NCBI GenBank assembly: GCA_963971305.1
Contig: OZ020306.1
Span: 52,798,686-52,862,685 of the forward strand
Direction of reading: 5' to 3'
Length of the DNA stretch: 64,000 nucleotides
From: Arcuatula senhousia
Lineage: Eukaryota > Mollusca > Bivalvia > Mytilida > Mytilidae
In this document: in pieces, positions 35,901 to 50,900 of the stretch
Position numbering within the stretch: position 1 is the stretch's first letter
How the letters are laid out: every line of letters starts with the position of its first letter
Made by a program: the position numbers and the translations under genes
The notes under the pieces: model-generated
What the model saw: the letters and a program-made list of their open reading frames with translations, nothing else
What the model was told of the DNA's origin: nothing
Database searches by the model: none

Positions 35901-38900
35901 AGAACTATATGCTGGTCATCTCTCATTTCTTCATGACGTCTGCTCTTCTTCTTCTTCCTACGACGACGTCTTCTTTCTTCAGCCTCGTCATAAGTATATT
36001 CAATGGGTGGGAGGTAGTATGGACGGACAGAGGAGGTTGTTACATATTCACCACTGAAAACAAGTAAAATCATTATAAAATATCAGTATCCTGTAAAAAA
36101 CAAGTAATACTGTGAGCGAGCTCACAAAAGGATACCCCCCGCTTCATATTGGACATTATACTGTAAAAAAAATCTCAAGTCCAGTTATCTCCCCTCAATG
36201 ATAACCGAGAGGTATTCAAATTAATCATGCACATCTACAGATGATGTACTTCCTTCATGTAAAGTTTCATCAAAACCCATCAAATGATTTAGGAGGAGTT
36301 GCACTTACAGGGTCTCCCATTGAATAATGTATTTAAAAATTCTAAGTCCAATTATCTCCCCTTAATAATATCCAAGAGCGATGAAAATTCTTCATGCACA
36401 TCCATATATGATATACTTCCTTTATGTAAAGTTTCATCAAAATCCATCAAGTGGTTTAGGAGAAGTTGCGCTTACGGGGTCTCCCATTGAATAATGTACT
36501 ATAATGTATTTAAAAGTCTAAGTTCAATTATCTCCCCTTAATAATATCCAAGAGCAATTAAAATTCTTCATGCACATCTATAAATGATGTACTTCCTTCA
36601 GGTAAAGTTTCATTAAAATCCATCAAGCGGTTTAGGAGGAGTTGGGCTTACGGGGTTTCCCATTGAATAATGGTGATGAAAATTCTTCATGCACATCTAC
36701 ATATGATGTACTTCTTTCATGTAAAGTTTTATCAAAATCCTTCAAACGGTTTAGGATGAGTTGCGCTTACCAGGTCTCCCATTGAATAATGTATTTAAAA
36801 AGTCTAAGTCCAATTAGCTCCCCTGAATGATGTCCGAGTGCGATGAAAATTTTTCATGTAGATTACATATGATGTACTTCCTTTATCTTAAGTTTCAGCA
36901 AAATCCTTCAAGGGGTTTAGGAGGAGAAGCGCTTACGAGTTATGTGGAAAGACGGACGGACAGACAGACAGACAGGGTGTTTCCTATATACACTAAGTTT
37001 GGGGGGGGGGGTATAATTATGTAAATTTTTACATTTCTATAAGTCAATATTAAAATTTAAACAATGATAATACATGTAAATTGTAAATTAGAAACATATT
37101 GATGCCACATACAAAAGTTACAAATATTATTCATTGAATGCAACATTAAGTTGTCTTATTGGTGTTAAAAAGCATGGAACTTAGCAAATTTTTAATGAAG
37201 CATAGACCCAATCAAAATTTTAATGAAGCCCAGTAGCACTTCATCATGTATATGAGGGCAAAGTTCCACCCTATTACACACAAAGAAAACTACAAAGTCT
37301 TGCATTCAATGTATTGAGTTTCATTTCATGAAAATATTTTAAATTTTGTTTAGGTTAATTTAATAAAATTGCACAAAATACATTGACAATATCTTAATAA
37401 ATTAATCTGTGGAAGGCATTGTCAAGGGTCTCATGTTATGGTTTAAAGAAAACTTCTTTACAGAAATTGTTTACATTGAAATTTTTTGCTTCTTACAGTA
37501 CTTTAACCAATCAAAATTGCCAATAATACAAAACAAAAGTTAAATGTAATCAGAAGTGACTATAAAATACTTTCCTAACCAGTAAAAGTGATAATAAAAA
37601 CAAATTTCAAAAAACAAACATATTAAAACCAAACTACCAAAGCACAAAGCAAACCACAATGAAAGTCTTCCACCAACTGTTTAATTTAAGTTTTTAAAAA
37701 TTTTCAATTTCAGATTTTCATCAAAATAATTCCATCCATATTATAATTAACAGGTCCAGTTATGTCTTTACCAGAATATCTAGACAAGTGTTTAAATACT
37801 TATAAGTACTTCATTTTAATAACTAGCATGCGGCTAGTCAGGATTTAAAAGCTTATTGTTCAGCATCATCAATAAATTAAAGCGCCATTTAAACTAATCA
37901 GCTCTCTAATTATGGTCTAGTTAAGTTCATATAATACATAAGCAATGAAAATTAAGAGAATTTGGAAGAGTCAATATCTGAAGTGACTTTGAACAATTAG
38001 CAAGATGTAGATAATTTAAACAGGTATCAGTACACTACATATTTAGTACATTAATTCAACCAGACACATATTTTTTACAATAGTTATGCAAACAGATGAA
38101 AAACTAAAAATAAACTTACACATCATATTCAGGTCGCACAACACGGTATTTGGTAATCTCGTAATCGTTTTGAGGTCTGCAATAATATAGTGTTGTCAAT
38201 GATAACAACTGTTTCAGTGAAATAAATATACATAGAGCATATTCCACAATGTAGAGTATGATCCCAACTAGGTGTATGTAAATATATTTTAATCCATGGT
38301 TTTGCCATATATTAATGGATTCCAATATGCTTCCCCCCATGTTTTTTTTTTCATGAATATATATTTCATGAGTTAGTTTGAAATTAGATTTTTTTTTCAA
38401 TCTTAGAAAAACTCTTTTTAATATGTGAATATAAATATCTCTCAAGGATGTTCACAGCTCAATTTGTCAAATATTTATCTTAAATTATAGTACAATGTAT
38501 AACTAATGAGGGTTGGGGAATATCAATTTTAATGTCACAAGTGTCGAATAACATCAGGATTTAAAAGGTGTGCAGAACTTGTTCCGCGCATGAGTTTAAT
38601 CCCCTTGTGTTAATCAACATGAATGAAATTAGAATTAATATTTGTCACCCTGAATTAGTTATACTATTTATTATTTAGATAATTTGAATAAACATAACAA
38701 AAAAGATCATCAAAATAATATCTAGATATTAATTTAACTTGGAAATCACAATATTTCATCTCACTCTACAAATGCTCTATATAATATTGAAAAAAATAAT
38801 CATGATGATAGGTAAAATAAGATAAAAATTTTGAAAGGTTCCTTATCTTATTTAAGAAATAATAAAGGTTCAAATTTTGGCAGAGAAGGCTTTCTCCGAC

Positions 38901-41900
38901 TTAAATAGGTAACATTAGCCTTGTCAGAGTGAAAATTCTATGAAAACATAATAAACTTATAAAACTTTCAAAATCATTTGTCAATGATAAAAAAAATACA
39001 AGGTCACTAGGCAAAAACATCATCCTATTTTAATGGTAAAATCCCTTGGAATTTATATGAAAATCTGAAGAAAATCTCTAAAAATGCAATAGGTGTGGAA
39101 ACTTTAGCAACAAAGTCTATGTTTTTTGTGTGTGTCTATATACAAAATTTAAAACCCACCATTCAATATCATACACCTGTATTGAAGTGAAGTTTATTTT
39201 TCAATAACACCACTATTCAATATCACATACATATAAATTTAACACATGGAATGAAATGACACAGTGCTTATTTTCTATTTTGTGTATTGCAATCATTATG
39301 GACATGTTACACAGTTCTATGGGCTTTTAAAGGGTAGATGAGTGTTGGGACAGAGGCTATCACTCCAGCACCAAGCTTTTTCTAAAACATCATTATATTT
39401 AGTATTTAAGGTCAGAAAATAAATGACTTTTTTCAGATCTAGTAAAGAGTTTGTTAAATCAGATATATCACATACATGAAGGTATAAATTTGTGACTTTG
39501 CCAGGGAAATTCTTATATCATTATAACTGATACATCTTTGTTTTTATACTATTAACAAATGTTAGCAATGATTATAATTAAGAAAAAAAGGTTAATTAAA
39601 TGCTATAAAGCTTGAGATAATATTTAATAATCAAATAGAAAAAAAAAAGATTTTTCTCCAAAAACCCCTTTCTTTCATGCTGTTTTTATTTGGATCATTT
39701 TATAATGACATTAAAAAAATAAATAACCAATGCTTTTAATTTTTCTATTTTCTGAACCATCTTGGAAAAAAAAGTTACTAAAAGTCAATAAAGAAAATAA
39801 TAAACATTTAATGTTAGAGGAAGTTATGTGTTACAAGTGCTTTAATTTGAACCTTGTCCACATTGATATATATGTGCACATGTACATACCTGTAAGCAGG
39901 GGCCATATGTAGACTGACATCTCTCTTGGAAATCAAAGATGGCTCCCTAAAATTAGGCAAATGAAAAACTAAATGTTCACACAATGTTATTACTACTACA
40001 TCACAAATCCTCAGAGAAGGTTGGCCAAGATTAATAAGAGTACAAACTTCCTTATGTGCAACTTATTTGCATTTTTTTCTGAATAGTGTTGGACTTTGAT
40101 TTATTAATTTGTTTACGCCATGCAGTTTTCAAAATTATTAAGGTTTATATTTATCAGATATGCACTTAATACCCCCTTCACATATATGATATTCTCATAT
40201 GAGTTGTTAGGATTTTCAAAATTTTGTAAACGAAATCCTATGAGCTTGCAAACCAATCTAAAAAGAAATCTTCTGTGAGTTCCCCAGAGTTAGTTATGAG
40301 TAAATAAAAGTAATAACAAAATTACCGAACTTGGAGAATCAATCTCAAATGTCCATAAGACTACACAAAACAAGGAAGACATACCAGAAAAATTGAAGAC
40401 CGCAATGGTCCTGACTTGGTACCGGCATTTCAAAAGAAATGGTGGGTTAAACTAGGTTTTAAGGCCCGCCAAACCTCCCTCTTCTATTGCGGTAAACACT
40501 AGTCATTTATGATCACCATGAGGTCTTTATAGGTGTTTTTGTAACATGTTTTTATTGTAAATAAAACAAAGACACAGACACAGGCAAAGATGACCAGGAC
40601 ATTGCCAAATTAATGTCTGTGTTTTTGTTATCTTAGGACTTGGTTTTCGTGCAATAACTAGAGTAAATGGTGATCGATTGAAAATTAATGAGAAGTTGAA
40701 TAAAGCTCTAAAAAGTCTTGATATTATTAGTGTTGACAATTACCTAGTAACAACAGTTGGTACTTCATAGAATCTGGGAATATCAACTTTGCCATCAGGT
40801 GTAACACGTCTGTCTTTTTCAGCAGCTCCAGCTCCACAACACCAAGCACAACATCCTAGTAAAATGACAAAGATTTACATTATAGAATGTTTCCTTTCCT
40901 TTTAACAGCCATTTTAATTTTAACACCATGTAGCTTCTGGCTTAACAAATAATTCAACAGGTACCATAGCTAGTAAGGTAAGTGTAGCATGAGAAGATCA
41001 ATCCATATGGTAAACTTACAACTCAGTGTCACATTGCTTATGGCAAATTATAGTCTTTTATTAATACTTTGAATACTAAACCTTGAATAAAAACGAATAA
41101 TTGAAGACAAATTTTGACAAATGAATATAAAACAAGTCTCAGCACAGAGGCAAATTTCTCTACCTTTTAACTATTTAACAGATTCTACCTTTGTGAATAA
41201 AAGTAGGTATGCTTGTTCAATTTTTCCTTTTTCCATTACCCGTTACAATTCTAAATCATATATATTTTTTACAAATGTATTAGGAATCTATCTTTTTAAC
41301 CATTTTTTAAGAGCCCCCCTCTTAAATTTATTTTTCTTATGTATCTTTATAATTTATTTTGATATATATATTTGTATTCTATATTATTTTTTATATATTG
41401 TTTTACTTTTGTTTCATAATATTTTTTCTCCAAACATTCATTTTCACCTACACTCATACTCACCAAGGGTCAATTTGTTTGCTTTTATTTTCTTTATTAT
41501 TTTCCAAGTTGCTTTATTGTTTTTGTTTGATTATGCTTTTTATTCTATTTGTTCCTATGTATTTGATCAGTTGAGGATGGGAAGGGGATGGTAAAATGAA
41601 TTTTGTGAATATTATAAAGCATTCCACTTTATATAAGGATAGGTGTCCATCTGTCTGGCTATGAAAGGCACATCATGTTTAGGTGTCTATCCCAAATCAG
41701 GTTTAAGTTTACAGTTACATTACCATTGAAGGAAATACCGGTATATGTTTAATTACTTTAAATTGACTATAACTACATTATTTCCATATCATCTTGATTA
41801 AGGCTACACCATAATCATTTTTTATTTCATTTCATTAGACAGCTTTGTTAAACCAACATGTTTCATCTAACCTATTGAATTTGCAAAACAAGAAGTTACA

Positions 41901-44900
41901 ATCTCCAAAACAATCTGATAATAAAACAAAGACTTATCTAGGTGGAATTAAATGTAATTTAAAAAAAATAGCTTTATTGAGTATTTCATAAGACAACATC
42001 CCCCGTTAATGTTAACTCACCTTGAAGGACACAGCATACAGCAAGAACAATCAGAAGAAGAATGAAGAACAAGATACCAAGACAGATGGCTGCAATCTCT
42101 CCTCCTGTGAGTCCACCGGCTGATGCCACAGCGGCACCAGTGGCTGGGATAAGAGTTGTGGTTGCTCCAGCTGAAAGAAAAAACATTTTTTTTTCAGTAC
42201 ACAGGGACTGAATCAAGAATTTGCTCAATGTTAAAGCCATCAGTATTAAATAAATGCCTTCAATCTCTCCTATACATTATCTGAAATTTGTATCATAAGA
42301 CACATATACATGTATCTTCTGCATACATATTTTTACTCAGCATAACAAAATAGCAATTATTTCAAACTATTTCATCAGATTATAATATTTTCACTTCAAC
42401 CATGGATGCAAATGATATATGAAATATATCATCTTTTGCATCAATAAGAAAAATAGATTACATAAAGTAGCACGACTTACTATCAACAGTGACAGTGAAG
42501 AAGATTTGTGCAGACTGTCCTACTTCATTGTAGGCTATACAGTAGTAGTTTCCAGCATCACCGGCAGAATCCATATCCAGGTACAGTGCCTTCTCAGTTT
42601 GGTCTGTCATCTCGTAGCCGTTCTGGAACCATTTCCAGGAAATAGATGATGGGTTGGCATTGGTGTTACAAGTAAGGGTGATTCCAGAGTTGAGAGTTGG
42701 GGTGAAGGTGTTTTCTGTAACAGCACTAACTGGGGGATCTAAAACATATAAAAAACATAAATAGCTCAGTCTTATAATCTTTCTGCCTTGTTTTCTCTTT
42801 TCTCTAATGGACATCTTATTTTGACCCTCAAATATCTGTAGTTTTGTTATTACCTTTATCTTAATTTAAGTAGTGTCAAATATCAGGGCAAATATTAGAT
42901 TTTTAAGACAAATATAACTTAACAAATCATTAATTGAAAAAAAATAGATAACTTAGACAATAATTAAGTCAGTATCCATGAATATCCAACAGATTAGATG
43001 TTATACTTACATTTAACATCTACGTCAATGGTTGCCTGCTGATCTCCAATCACATTGAAGGCTTTACAGGTATAAAGACCATCGTGAGGCCCCCAAACAG
43101 AGTTAGTAACAGTGTAAGTCTGGCCAGTTCCAACCTTTGTGTCATCGTGGTACCATTCATAGCTAGGAGAAGGATTGGCAGTGGCATTACAGTAGATGGA
43201 GAAACTGTTTCCTTCCAGCACAGTGATCTGACCAGGGTAGATGTTGATACCCATAGGTGAGGCTAAATATCAGAAAAAGGTCAAAATGTAATACAATTTT
43301 CAAACTATAGTAACTTAATGAATAAATGTGATTCTCAGCCAAATTTGAGTTCAAAATTGGATTCTGTTCAAATAAAATTATTGCCAAAAACTGAAAGCAA
43401 TGAATTGATGTAAATTAAAAAGTAACATGTGTTGGCTAAGATAACTTACTTCTCAAATCCACAATGAGTTGTCCATTCTGAGATCTACCAGTACCAACAG
43501 AGTTAGTGACAACACAGACGTACTCGGCCTGATCACCACCATTTAAGTTCAAGATGGTTAGACTTGGGCTTGATCTGGTACCACCCTGGTATTTGTTTCC
43601 ATCAATGTTTACATTGGTCTCTACACCTCCGATGAGCTTCTTCCATTGTACATTGTCAGCGAAAGGATTAGATGTAAATTGACAATTAATTGTAGCAGAC
43701 TGTCCAAGTGAGCCAGTGACTGGAATATCTGTTAGGGTAACTATTGGTCGATCTGAATACAAAATTTGAATCAGATATTAGAAAAAAAATAAGGCATCAA
43801 AATATGTGTGGTAAATTGCATGATAAAATATATCTAAATATATTCTTAAATGAGACTTATAAAAAGCTTCGCCAAGTGCAACATAATATGTCCCAAACAT
43901 GTGGAACCCTGAACGTTTTAGGCCCAATATGGATAGTCAATTGCTCTGGACAAATGCAGCCCATGGTGGACTGACAAAATTTTTTGACACATGCAGCCTT
44001 AAGAGGACTTTCCACCCACATTTCATAAGGAATTCATTTCATTTCAAAAGGAAACCCAAAATAAACTAATTGAAAGATATAACCCTTTTGGCTTCTTATT
44101 CAGTGTATCTACTACACTTCATTTTTGCTCCTTTTGGCCACTTATGGCAATTAAGGGGAAGAGAGTGTCAAAAAATTAATCCTCAATTTTGTAAATACAC
44201 AAATTGACAAGAATACATTAGCAAAATTATTTTTTAATCTCACAATAAATTAAAAAATGTTGGTTTTGGCCCCTTTTGGCCCCCAATTTCATAACAGAAA
44301 TGACAAAAAGAAAATGGGGGTTGCAATTATTAATCCTCAATTAATCCCCACTACTTGACAATAATTTTAATTTGCATTTTTTTTTCCAAATTGGACTAGA
44401 AATAAAAAATTTGCACATTTGCCCCTTAAGGGGCCCCTTATTTCTAAATGAAAAAAAGGGAGGACCCCCCCCCCCCCAAACAAACAAACAAAAAATAATA
44501 TCAATCCCATCTTTGGTTTAATGGTTAGGTATATCATTGCCAAATTTCATAACAATTAACTAAGAAACAGATTAAATATTTGAATTTTTGCCCCTTTTGG
44601 GCTCCTTTTTTCTGAATGAATACTGGGGGGCCCCAATAATCAATCTGATTCATCGTTTTATGGTTTGAAACATACCAAGAAGTATGGTGTATGCATTTTA
44701 AAATAATCAGTAAACAGAAAGTGGATGAGTAACAGAGATAAAATCCCTTTAAATCATAAAGTACTATAGGATGAAGCTTCAGGGCTGTGAGATGCAGTTA
44801 CCCAGAAAACTGTAACAATATATTTTATGATGGCTAAGATAAAGCAAGACAATGATAGTGCCATAGTAACCCCTATAATGTTGCTTTGCAACACGTTGAA

Positions 44901-47900
44901 GGAGTTGAACCATAATAAAAGACATGGGAAAATTATATTAAGAAAAATTCTAAAATCTTACGTTGTACATCAACATTAGTGGAAGCCTCTCCAGAACCAA
45001 ATGAATTGTAAGCTCTGCAGACATATCTGTTGGCATTAGTGGTGTCAGCATTTGAGATAGTCAATGTGGGTCCAGTCTGGATAACAGTGGTAGTTCCAAA
45101 CACACGCCATTCATAACTAGCAGGAGGATTGGCAGAGGATGAGCAAGTAGCAGTAATGGTCTGGCCTTGTTGTACAGTGATAGGGTTGGGGGTGACAGCT
45201 ACATTTACTGGGGGGTCTGAAAAATATCATTATGATATCATAAACATTTTTCCACTTTCAACTTTTTTAATTGAACACTTTTTTGCCAAAAAAACATAAA
45301 TATAAGGTGGTTAAATTTTATAGAAGCTGTAAGATGACATAACCTATTTATAATACCGGTAATATGATTCCAGGCAGTAATAGTATCAAAAAGTAATATG
45401 ATTGATTCCTTCTCTGAAGTGTTGTGTGTAAGTTGTGTGATACAAATGTAACTTCCATTGTATGTGTGTTTCACCTGGGCCATATTAAGTGGTCAGTTCC
45501 AATGGTGTAGGAAACCAGGATACCCGGAAAAACCACCAAGTAACTGACAAACCTTATCACATACAGGTGGGGAAGAATATTGTTAGGTTGTATTTGTGTA
45601 ACCATTGACCAGCTTACCTCCTGTTGTATCTAAGAACACCTGATTACTGGTTCCTGTTCCTTCTGTGTTGGTAGCCTGACATCTGTAACTTCCCTCATCA
45701 TTCTCCTGAACAGGGCTAATTGTCAGGCTTGGGGTGGATAATGTTCCACCAGAGTATCGATTGTTGTTGATGATATCAATGTTATTGGCATTGTTGTTAG
45801 TGATGTATTGCCAGATTATAGAAGTAACAGCAGGGTTGGCATCAATGCTGCAGGTGATGGTGACGGATGTTCCAACAGCAGCTGAAGATGGTATTGTGGC
45901 TGTAACTGTAGGGGGGTCTAAAAATAAAGATAAGCAAATTTGAGTCACACTGATACTAATTGCTTAAAAGAAGAGATACAGGATAAGATTGTACCAACAT
46001 AAAATTCACAAGTGCAATAAAAAAAGGAAAAGCAATACTATCAATATTAAGATTTTAGTGAAGAAAAAAAATTCAGATAATGTTCATCCATTTTTTCATA
46101 TCAAAGTATCTGGCAAATAAGAAGTCAAAAAGCAAAGGTGATTAGAAAATTATTGAATGGATGGATCGATTGATGATCAATCTGCAATGTCTTAGAACAA
46201 AAAAGACAAAACCATGCAAAAATATATAATGGAGAAATTAAAGATTGCAATAGTTTTGACAGGTATCTGAAAAGAATTTAGAACATAAAATCTCTATACT
46301 CTCACCTATAATATATACTACATGCAAGAGAATGTGTCATATAGCTTTATTAAAAAGCTTCCCCGTGCTTCAGTTGTATGCTCTTATATATTTTCGAGTA
46401 CTGGAATATGTGTTGAAAAGACGCAGTTTACATATTTCCAAAATTTGACAACGTTTGGCTATTTCTTTAAAAATTGATAGATTTATCAGTTTGGTTATGT
46501 AATAATATTTTTGGCTTCTGTTTTTTGTTTAATCAAATCAAATATTCGACCGGTTTTCCAAGTTTATTACTCCTAGCGTGTCTGATGAAGGTTAATCCAG
46601 ATAAGCGCTTCACACGCAGTTAAATTTTCCATTTGTACATTTATCAAAATCATTTTAATGTGTGGATCGTGTCTTTCTGGCACATATTCCATATTCTTTC
46701 GTTTTTAATATTATTGAAAACTTATAAATATTTGAGAGAGCACAGGCTCGAGAGAATGGAAGGTACCTGACACTTGGTTACTGGTTACAACAACAAAACC
46801 AAAATCAAAACAAAACAACTGTTTGCTTCATACATTAGCTTTAAAAGACTTATCAGAGATGCTTTGATAAGAAATTAACTAGAGTATATAAAAAGTCAAG
46901 CATTAAATTTTCATGGTATCACAGAGGTTTAAATTTACATTTAAATGCCTATTGAAGTTTTTACTTTTTGTCATATACATGTATATGATCCACTGTAAAA
47001 GAACAAACTGTACAACTCATACAATTTTGTTTGAAGAAAACACAACAATGCTTTTTCAAAGTCAAGAAAATTCAGAAAATAGATTTTGAGGATTTCACTT
47101 CTACTTACTTCCGACAACTTGTAGGGTAACAGGCTGGTTTCCATTTCCAGAACCTACAACATTGGTGGCAAAACAGTTGTATTGTCCTGCATCAGTTGGC
47201 TGGACATTGTAAATGATCAGATTAGGAGCACCAACTGTTGCACCACTGTATTTGGTGGAGGTACTGCCAGTTGTAGATATCTGTTCAGGTGTTCCTGCAC
47301 CAATTGTTTTTGTCCAGTAGATGGAAGAGTAATCAGGATTGGCCACAATATTACACACTAAGGTCACAGTGTTACCAATGTTGGTGGTGTAAGTCAGTTG
47401 AGGGAAGGTCACTGTAGGAGGACCTAAAATTCAAACATTCAAAACTGTTGCAGGATTGTTCATATAGTCATGCATATAAAACATTATCATTATGAGAGAA
47501 GAGGAAATATTATTAATAACATTGATAATATACATAAATACTTGATTATAAGAAAAAAAAGTATGCCTAGTGCAGTATGATACAACTGCAACATCTTCAA
47601 AGTCTCATTATGGAAAGTCTATTGCTTGGGATACATGTAGCCTATTGGGGACTCGCAAAGCTTTTTGACACATGCATTCTTTGATGAACTTTCATTGTAT
47701 ATTTGACATTGTTTATAAATTTATATCAATGTAAGGCATACTTTAATGATTGATGGTTTTTACACCCCTGCGACAAAATTTCTAAAAAAAAGTAAGATAT
47801 ATCGCAAATTTGTTGAAAAACACAAACAGGAATAGGCACAAGAATTCCAATTAAAAAAAATTGAAAATCAGTCCACAAATAAAAAATAAAATTCTACACC

Positions 47901-50900
47901 GAGCATAGCATGATATGACTGCAAGATGTTGAAGCCTGTTACATAATGTTGATGGCCCAATTGTCTTTTACACAAGGCAGACTTTAAATGCAGATTTGAA
48001 ATATATATATTTTTACATCAACATTTAATAGAAATATTCTTATGTATAAGTTAGTGGCCATTAGCAAATTCAGTCATTAAACCTAATTCCTAGACAATAA
48101 GCTAATGCCTAGTCATTTACCAATCACCTAAATTTTTTAGGCATGAGGCTTATTTCCTGAAATCATGATGGCCAAATTCTATCTATATCCTACGCAATAA
48201 CAAAATAAAGAAAGATCTGAAAGATAATTCAGAAATTAAATTTTTATGAATGTTTTGGAATTTATTATTATTATTGAGAAAACTTTAACATAAGAGAACA
48301 TCAAATATGTCTCTAACCAAATATTGCCCACCGTAATTAAACATTGAGTTTAGAGTAAATATTTTGTACTCTTTTCAAAACCACTATCTTTATTATACAC
48401 TGGTCTTTAGGGCAGCTGACCAAAGATCATGTGAACTACTATAATCATTTTGCATCTATCGTCTGTCTGTTCAGCTTAAAACAAAAATATGTCAAAAAGA
48501 CATAATTCCCCATCTTGCAACATTTGGGACGGACAGACAAACAGACCCTAAGACTATAAGCCCCTTATGTTGGTGGATGGATCATAAAAAAACTTCTCTG
48601 AAACCACATAAACAAGTGCTACAAAACTTTGTTTATAGTTGATGGTAAAGGTGTATTGTAACAAAGTGTTTTTTGGATTTCTGATTTGCCGCTGTTGCTA
48701 AAAATGAACATTTAAAGGGTAAATCAAGCTAGAAGGTTTTAAACTAAACCAAATATCTGATGGATTGATCTTAATAGTGTAAAATAGTCGCCATTAAGAC
48801 AGTCACAGATGATCCCTCTTAAGCTTCATGGCCCATATTTAAGTCAAAAATTGTGTTTTTCATGTTTTTGTCTTGTTAAATGAAAACTGTTGCAGATTGA
48901 GAAAAGAATTTGCAGTGCTCAAATGTTCAGCTTAAGGAACTCTTCAAAAGTCACCATTTGGGTGAAAAGGGTCAAAATGACTCCTATATGTATTAGGGAT
49001 TAATGCCATTATAATTGGTAAAAATAATGTTAATTAACAAGGAATCTGTGAGCTATTGCTCACTCAGTATACCCCCGCTATCCCCAAAATGAACTATGTT
49101 GGTAAACAGGAAGTAGCTATCATACAGACCTCATTTCGATACTCGCAATTAAGGACCTCATCCTGAACTCATATACCAAATTTCAAGTCACTGTGATATG
49201 TACCGGTAGTTGCTGAGAAAAATGTTACGAAATTTTCAACAATTGACTAGAAATGTTGAAAATTGACTAAGTTGTTATACAGGAAGTAGATATCTGACAG
49301 TCCTTATTTCTGTAGTTGTGATATAGGATCTTATACTGAACTCATTTACTAAATTTCAAGTCACGGTGATACGTAGTTGCTGAGAAAAATGTTACGACAT
49401 TTTCAACAATTGACTAGAAATGTTGAAAATTGACTAAGTTGTTAAACAGGAAGTAGATATCTGACAGTCCTTATTTCTGTAGTTGTGATATAGGATCTTA
49501 TACTGAACTCATTTACTAAATTTCAAGTCACTGTGATATGTACCGGTAGTTGCTGAGAAAAATGTTACGAAAATTTCAACAATATACTAGTAATGTTGAA
49601 AATTGACTTAGTCGGTAAACAGGAAGAAAAGATATATGACAGACCCAATTTTCGTACTCGCAATTAAGGACCTCATACTGAACTCCTATACCAAATTTCA
49701 AGTCACTGTTATTTGTAGTTGCTGAGAAAAATGTTACGGAAATTTTCAACAATTGACTTGTAATGTTGAAAATTGACAAAGTCTGTAAATAGGAAGTAGA
49801 TATCTGACAGACCTAATTTCGGTACTCGCAATAAAGGACCTCATACTGAACTCCTATACCAAATTTCAAGTCACTGTGATATGTAGTTGCTGAGAAAAAT
49901 TTTGTGCATGGAGGGAAGGAAGGACAGACAGAGGCAGGGGTATAATAAAAATATTGCATACAGTAGCTTTAAATTCGACCAAAGATCAAATCAATGATTT
50001 GGGGTATCAAACAAAGACATCTATTTGTTTATGAAAGTTGTGTTAGAAAAATGTCTCAATTTCAGGGAAAATCAGAGCTAAAATGATAAATCGTTATAAA
50101 AATGGGAAAACAAGAAATTTATTTTCTCGTAATAATTATTCATTTTGGAAATGCTAAAAGCAGCACAATCTCAAAATACAATCGTTACAAGATTAAAATT
50201 ATTAGACTAAATTTGATGTCCTCTTTGTGGTTGGCATCAAATCAGACAGACTATTTACCAGAAGATCCTCATAATACATGTGACAATAGGGGGCCAGACC
50301 TTTGCCATTACACATCATTAGGTTTAATCTAATCTAGCTTATAAATGTAATTGATATTAAAAGTTGCTTCATCAAAATGTCTCATTGTAAACGATTGAGT
50401 GAGTTACCATATCGTGTTAGGCAATAAGCCTAATGCTGACCTCTATTTTTCAGGCATAAGGCTTATTTCCTAGTCTTTAATCTTAATGCATGGTACAATT
50501 CAGGCAATAACCTTAGTGACTAGGCATTAGCTTATTGCCTAGGCATTAGGCAGTCTTAATGCCTAATTTTGCTTATTGCCGCTAACACATACATTAATTG
50601 ACATTTTTGGCCCTTTGACACATTATTCTTTCTTTTTCTAAAACGGTAAAGGCCACAAAGCCCAAATTCAAATAGAAGCCTCCTTTAGTAGATATAATCA
50701 TCATACTTAAACTTGACAACAATTGGCTGGCCCACTTTAAGTATCGTTTATTCATTTGCTTTGACAAACTCTAAGAAATGGTGTTTTTTTGCACCTTTGA
50801 CCCCTAACTTCTCCAAAACGGTTAGAGATATTGCAAACACTTGCAGGGATTTTTTTAAATGTTGACCAAAAAATAAAAAGTTTTTTTTGACCACCTGTAT

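Noticed and set aside
38120..38176. Full ITAM (YxxL/I-x6-8-YxxL/I) in the tail exon
   Set aside because: The tyrosine spacing and +3 residues do not fit a pair; only the single TxYxxV motif matches.
41121..41594. Plus-strand 157-codon hydrophobic frame
   Set aside because: T-rich sequence gives Phe/Leu/Ile/Tyr runs by composition. It lies in an intron on the opposite strand and has no domain, start context or repeat homology.
45734..45943. Plus-strand frames over Ig exons (also 55708-55965, 56316-56622, 59825-60067)
   Set aside because: They are shadows of the minus-strand Ig exons, which have canonical C-W-C landmarks and splice sites.
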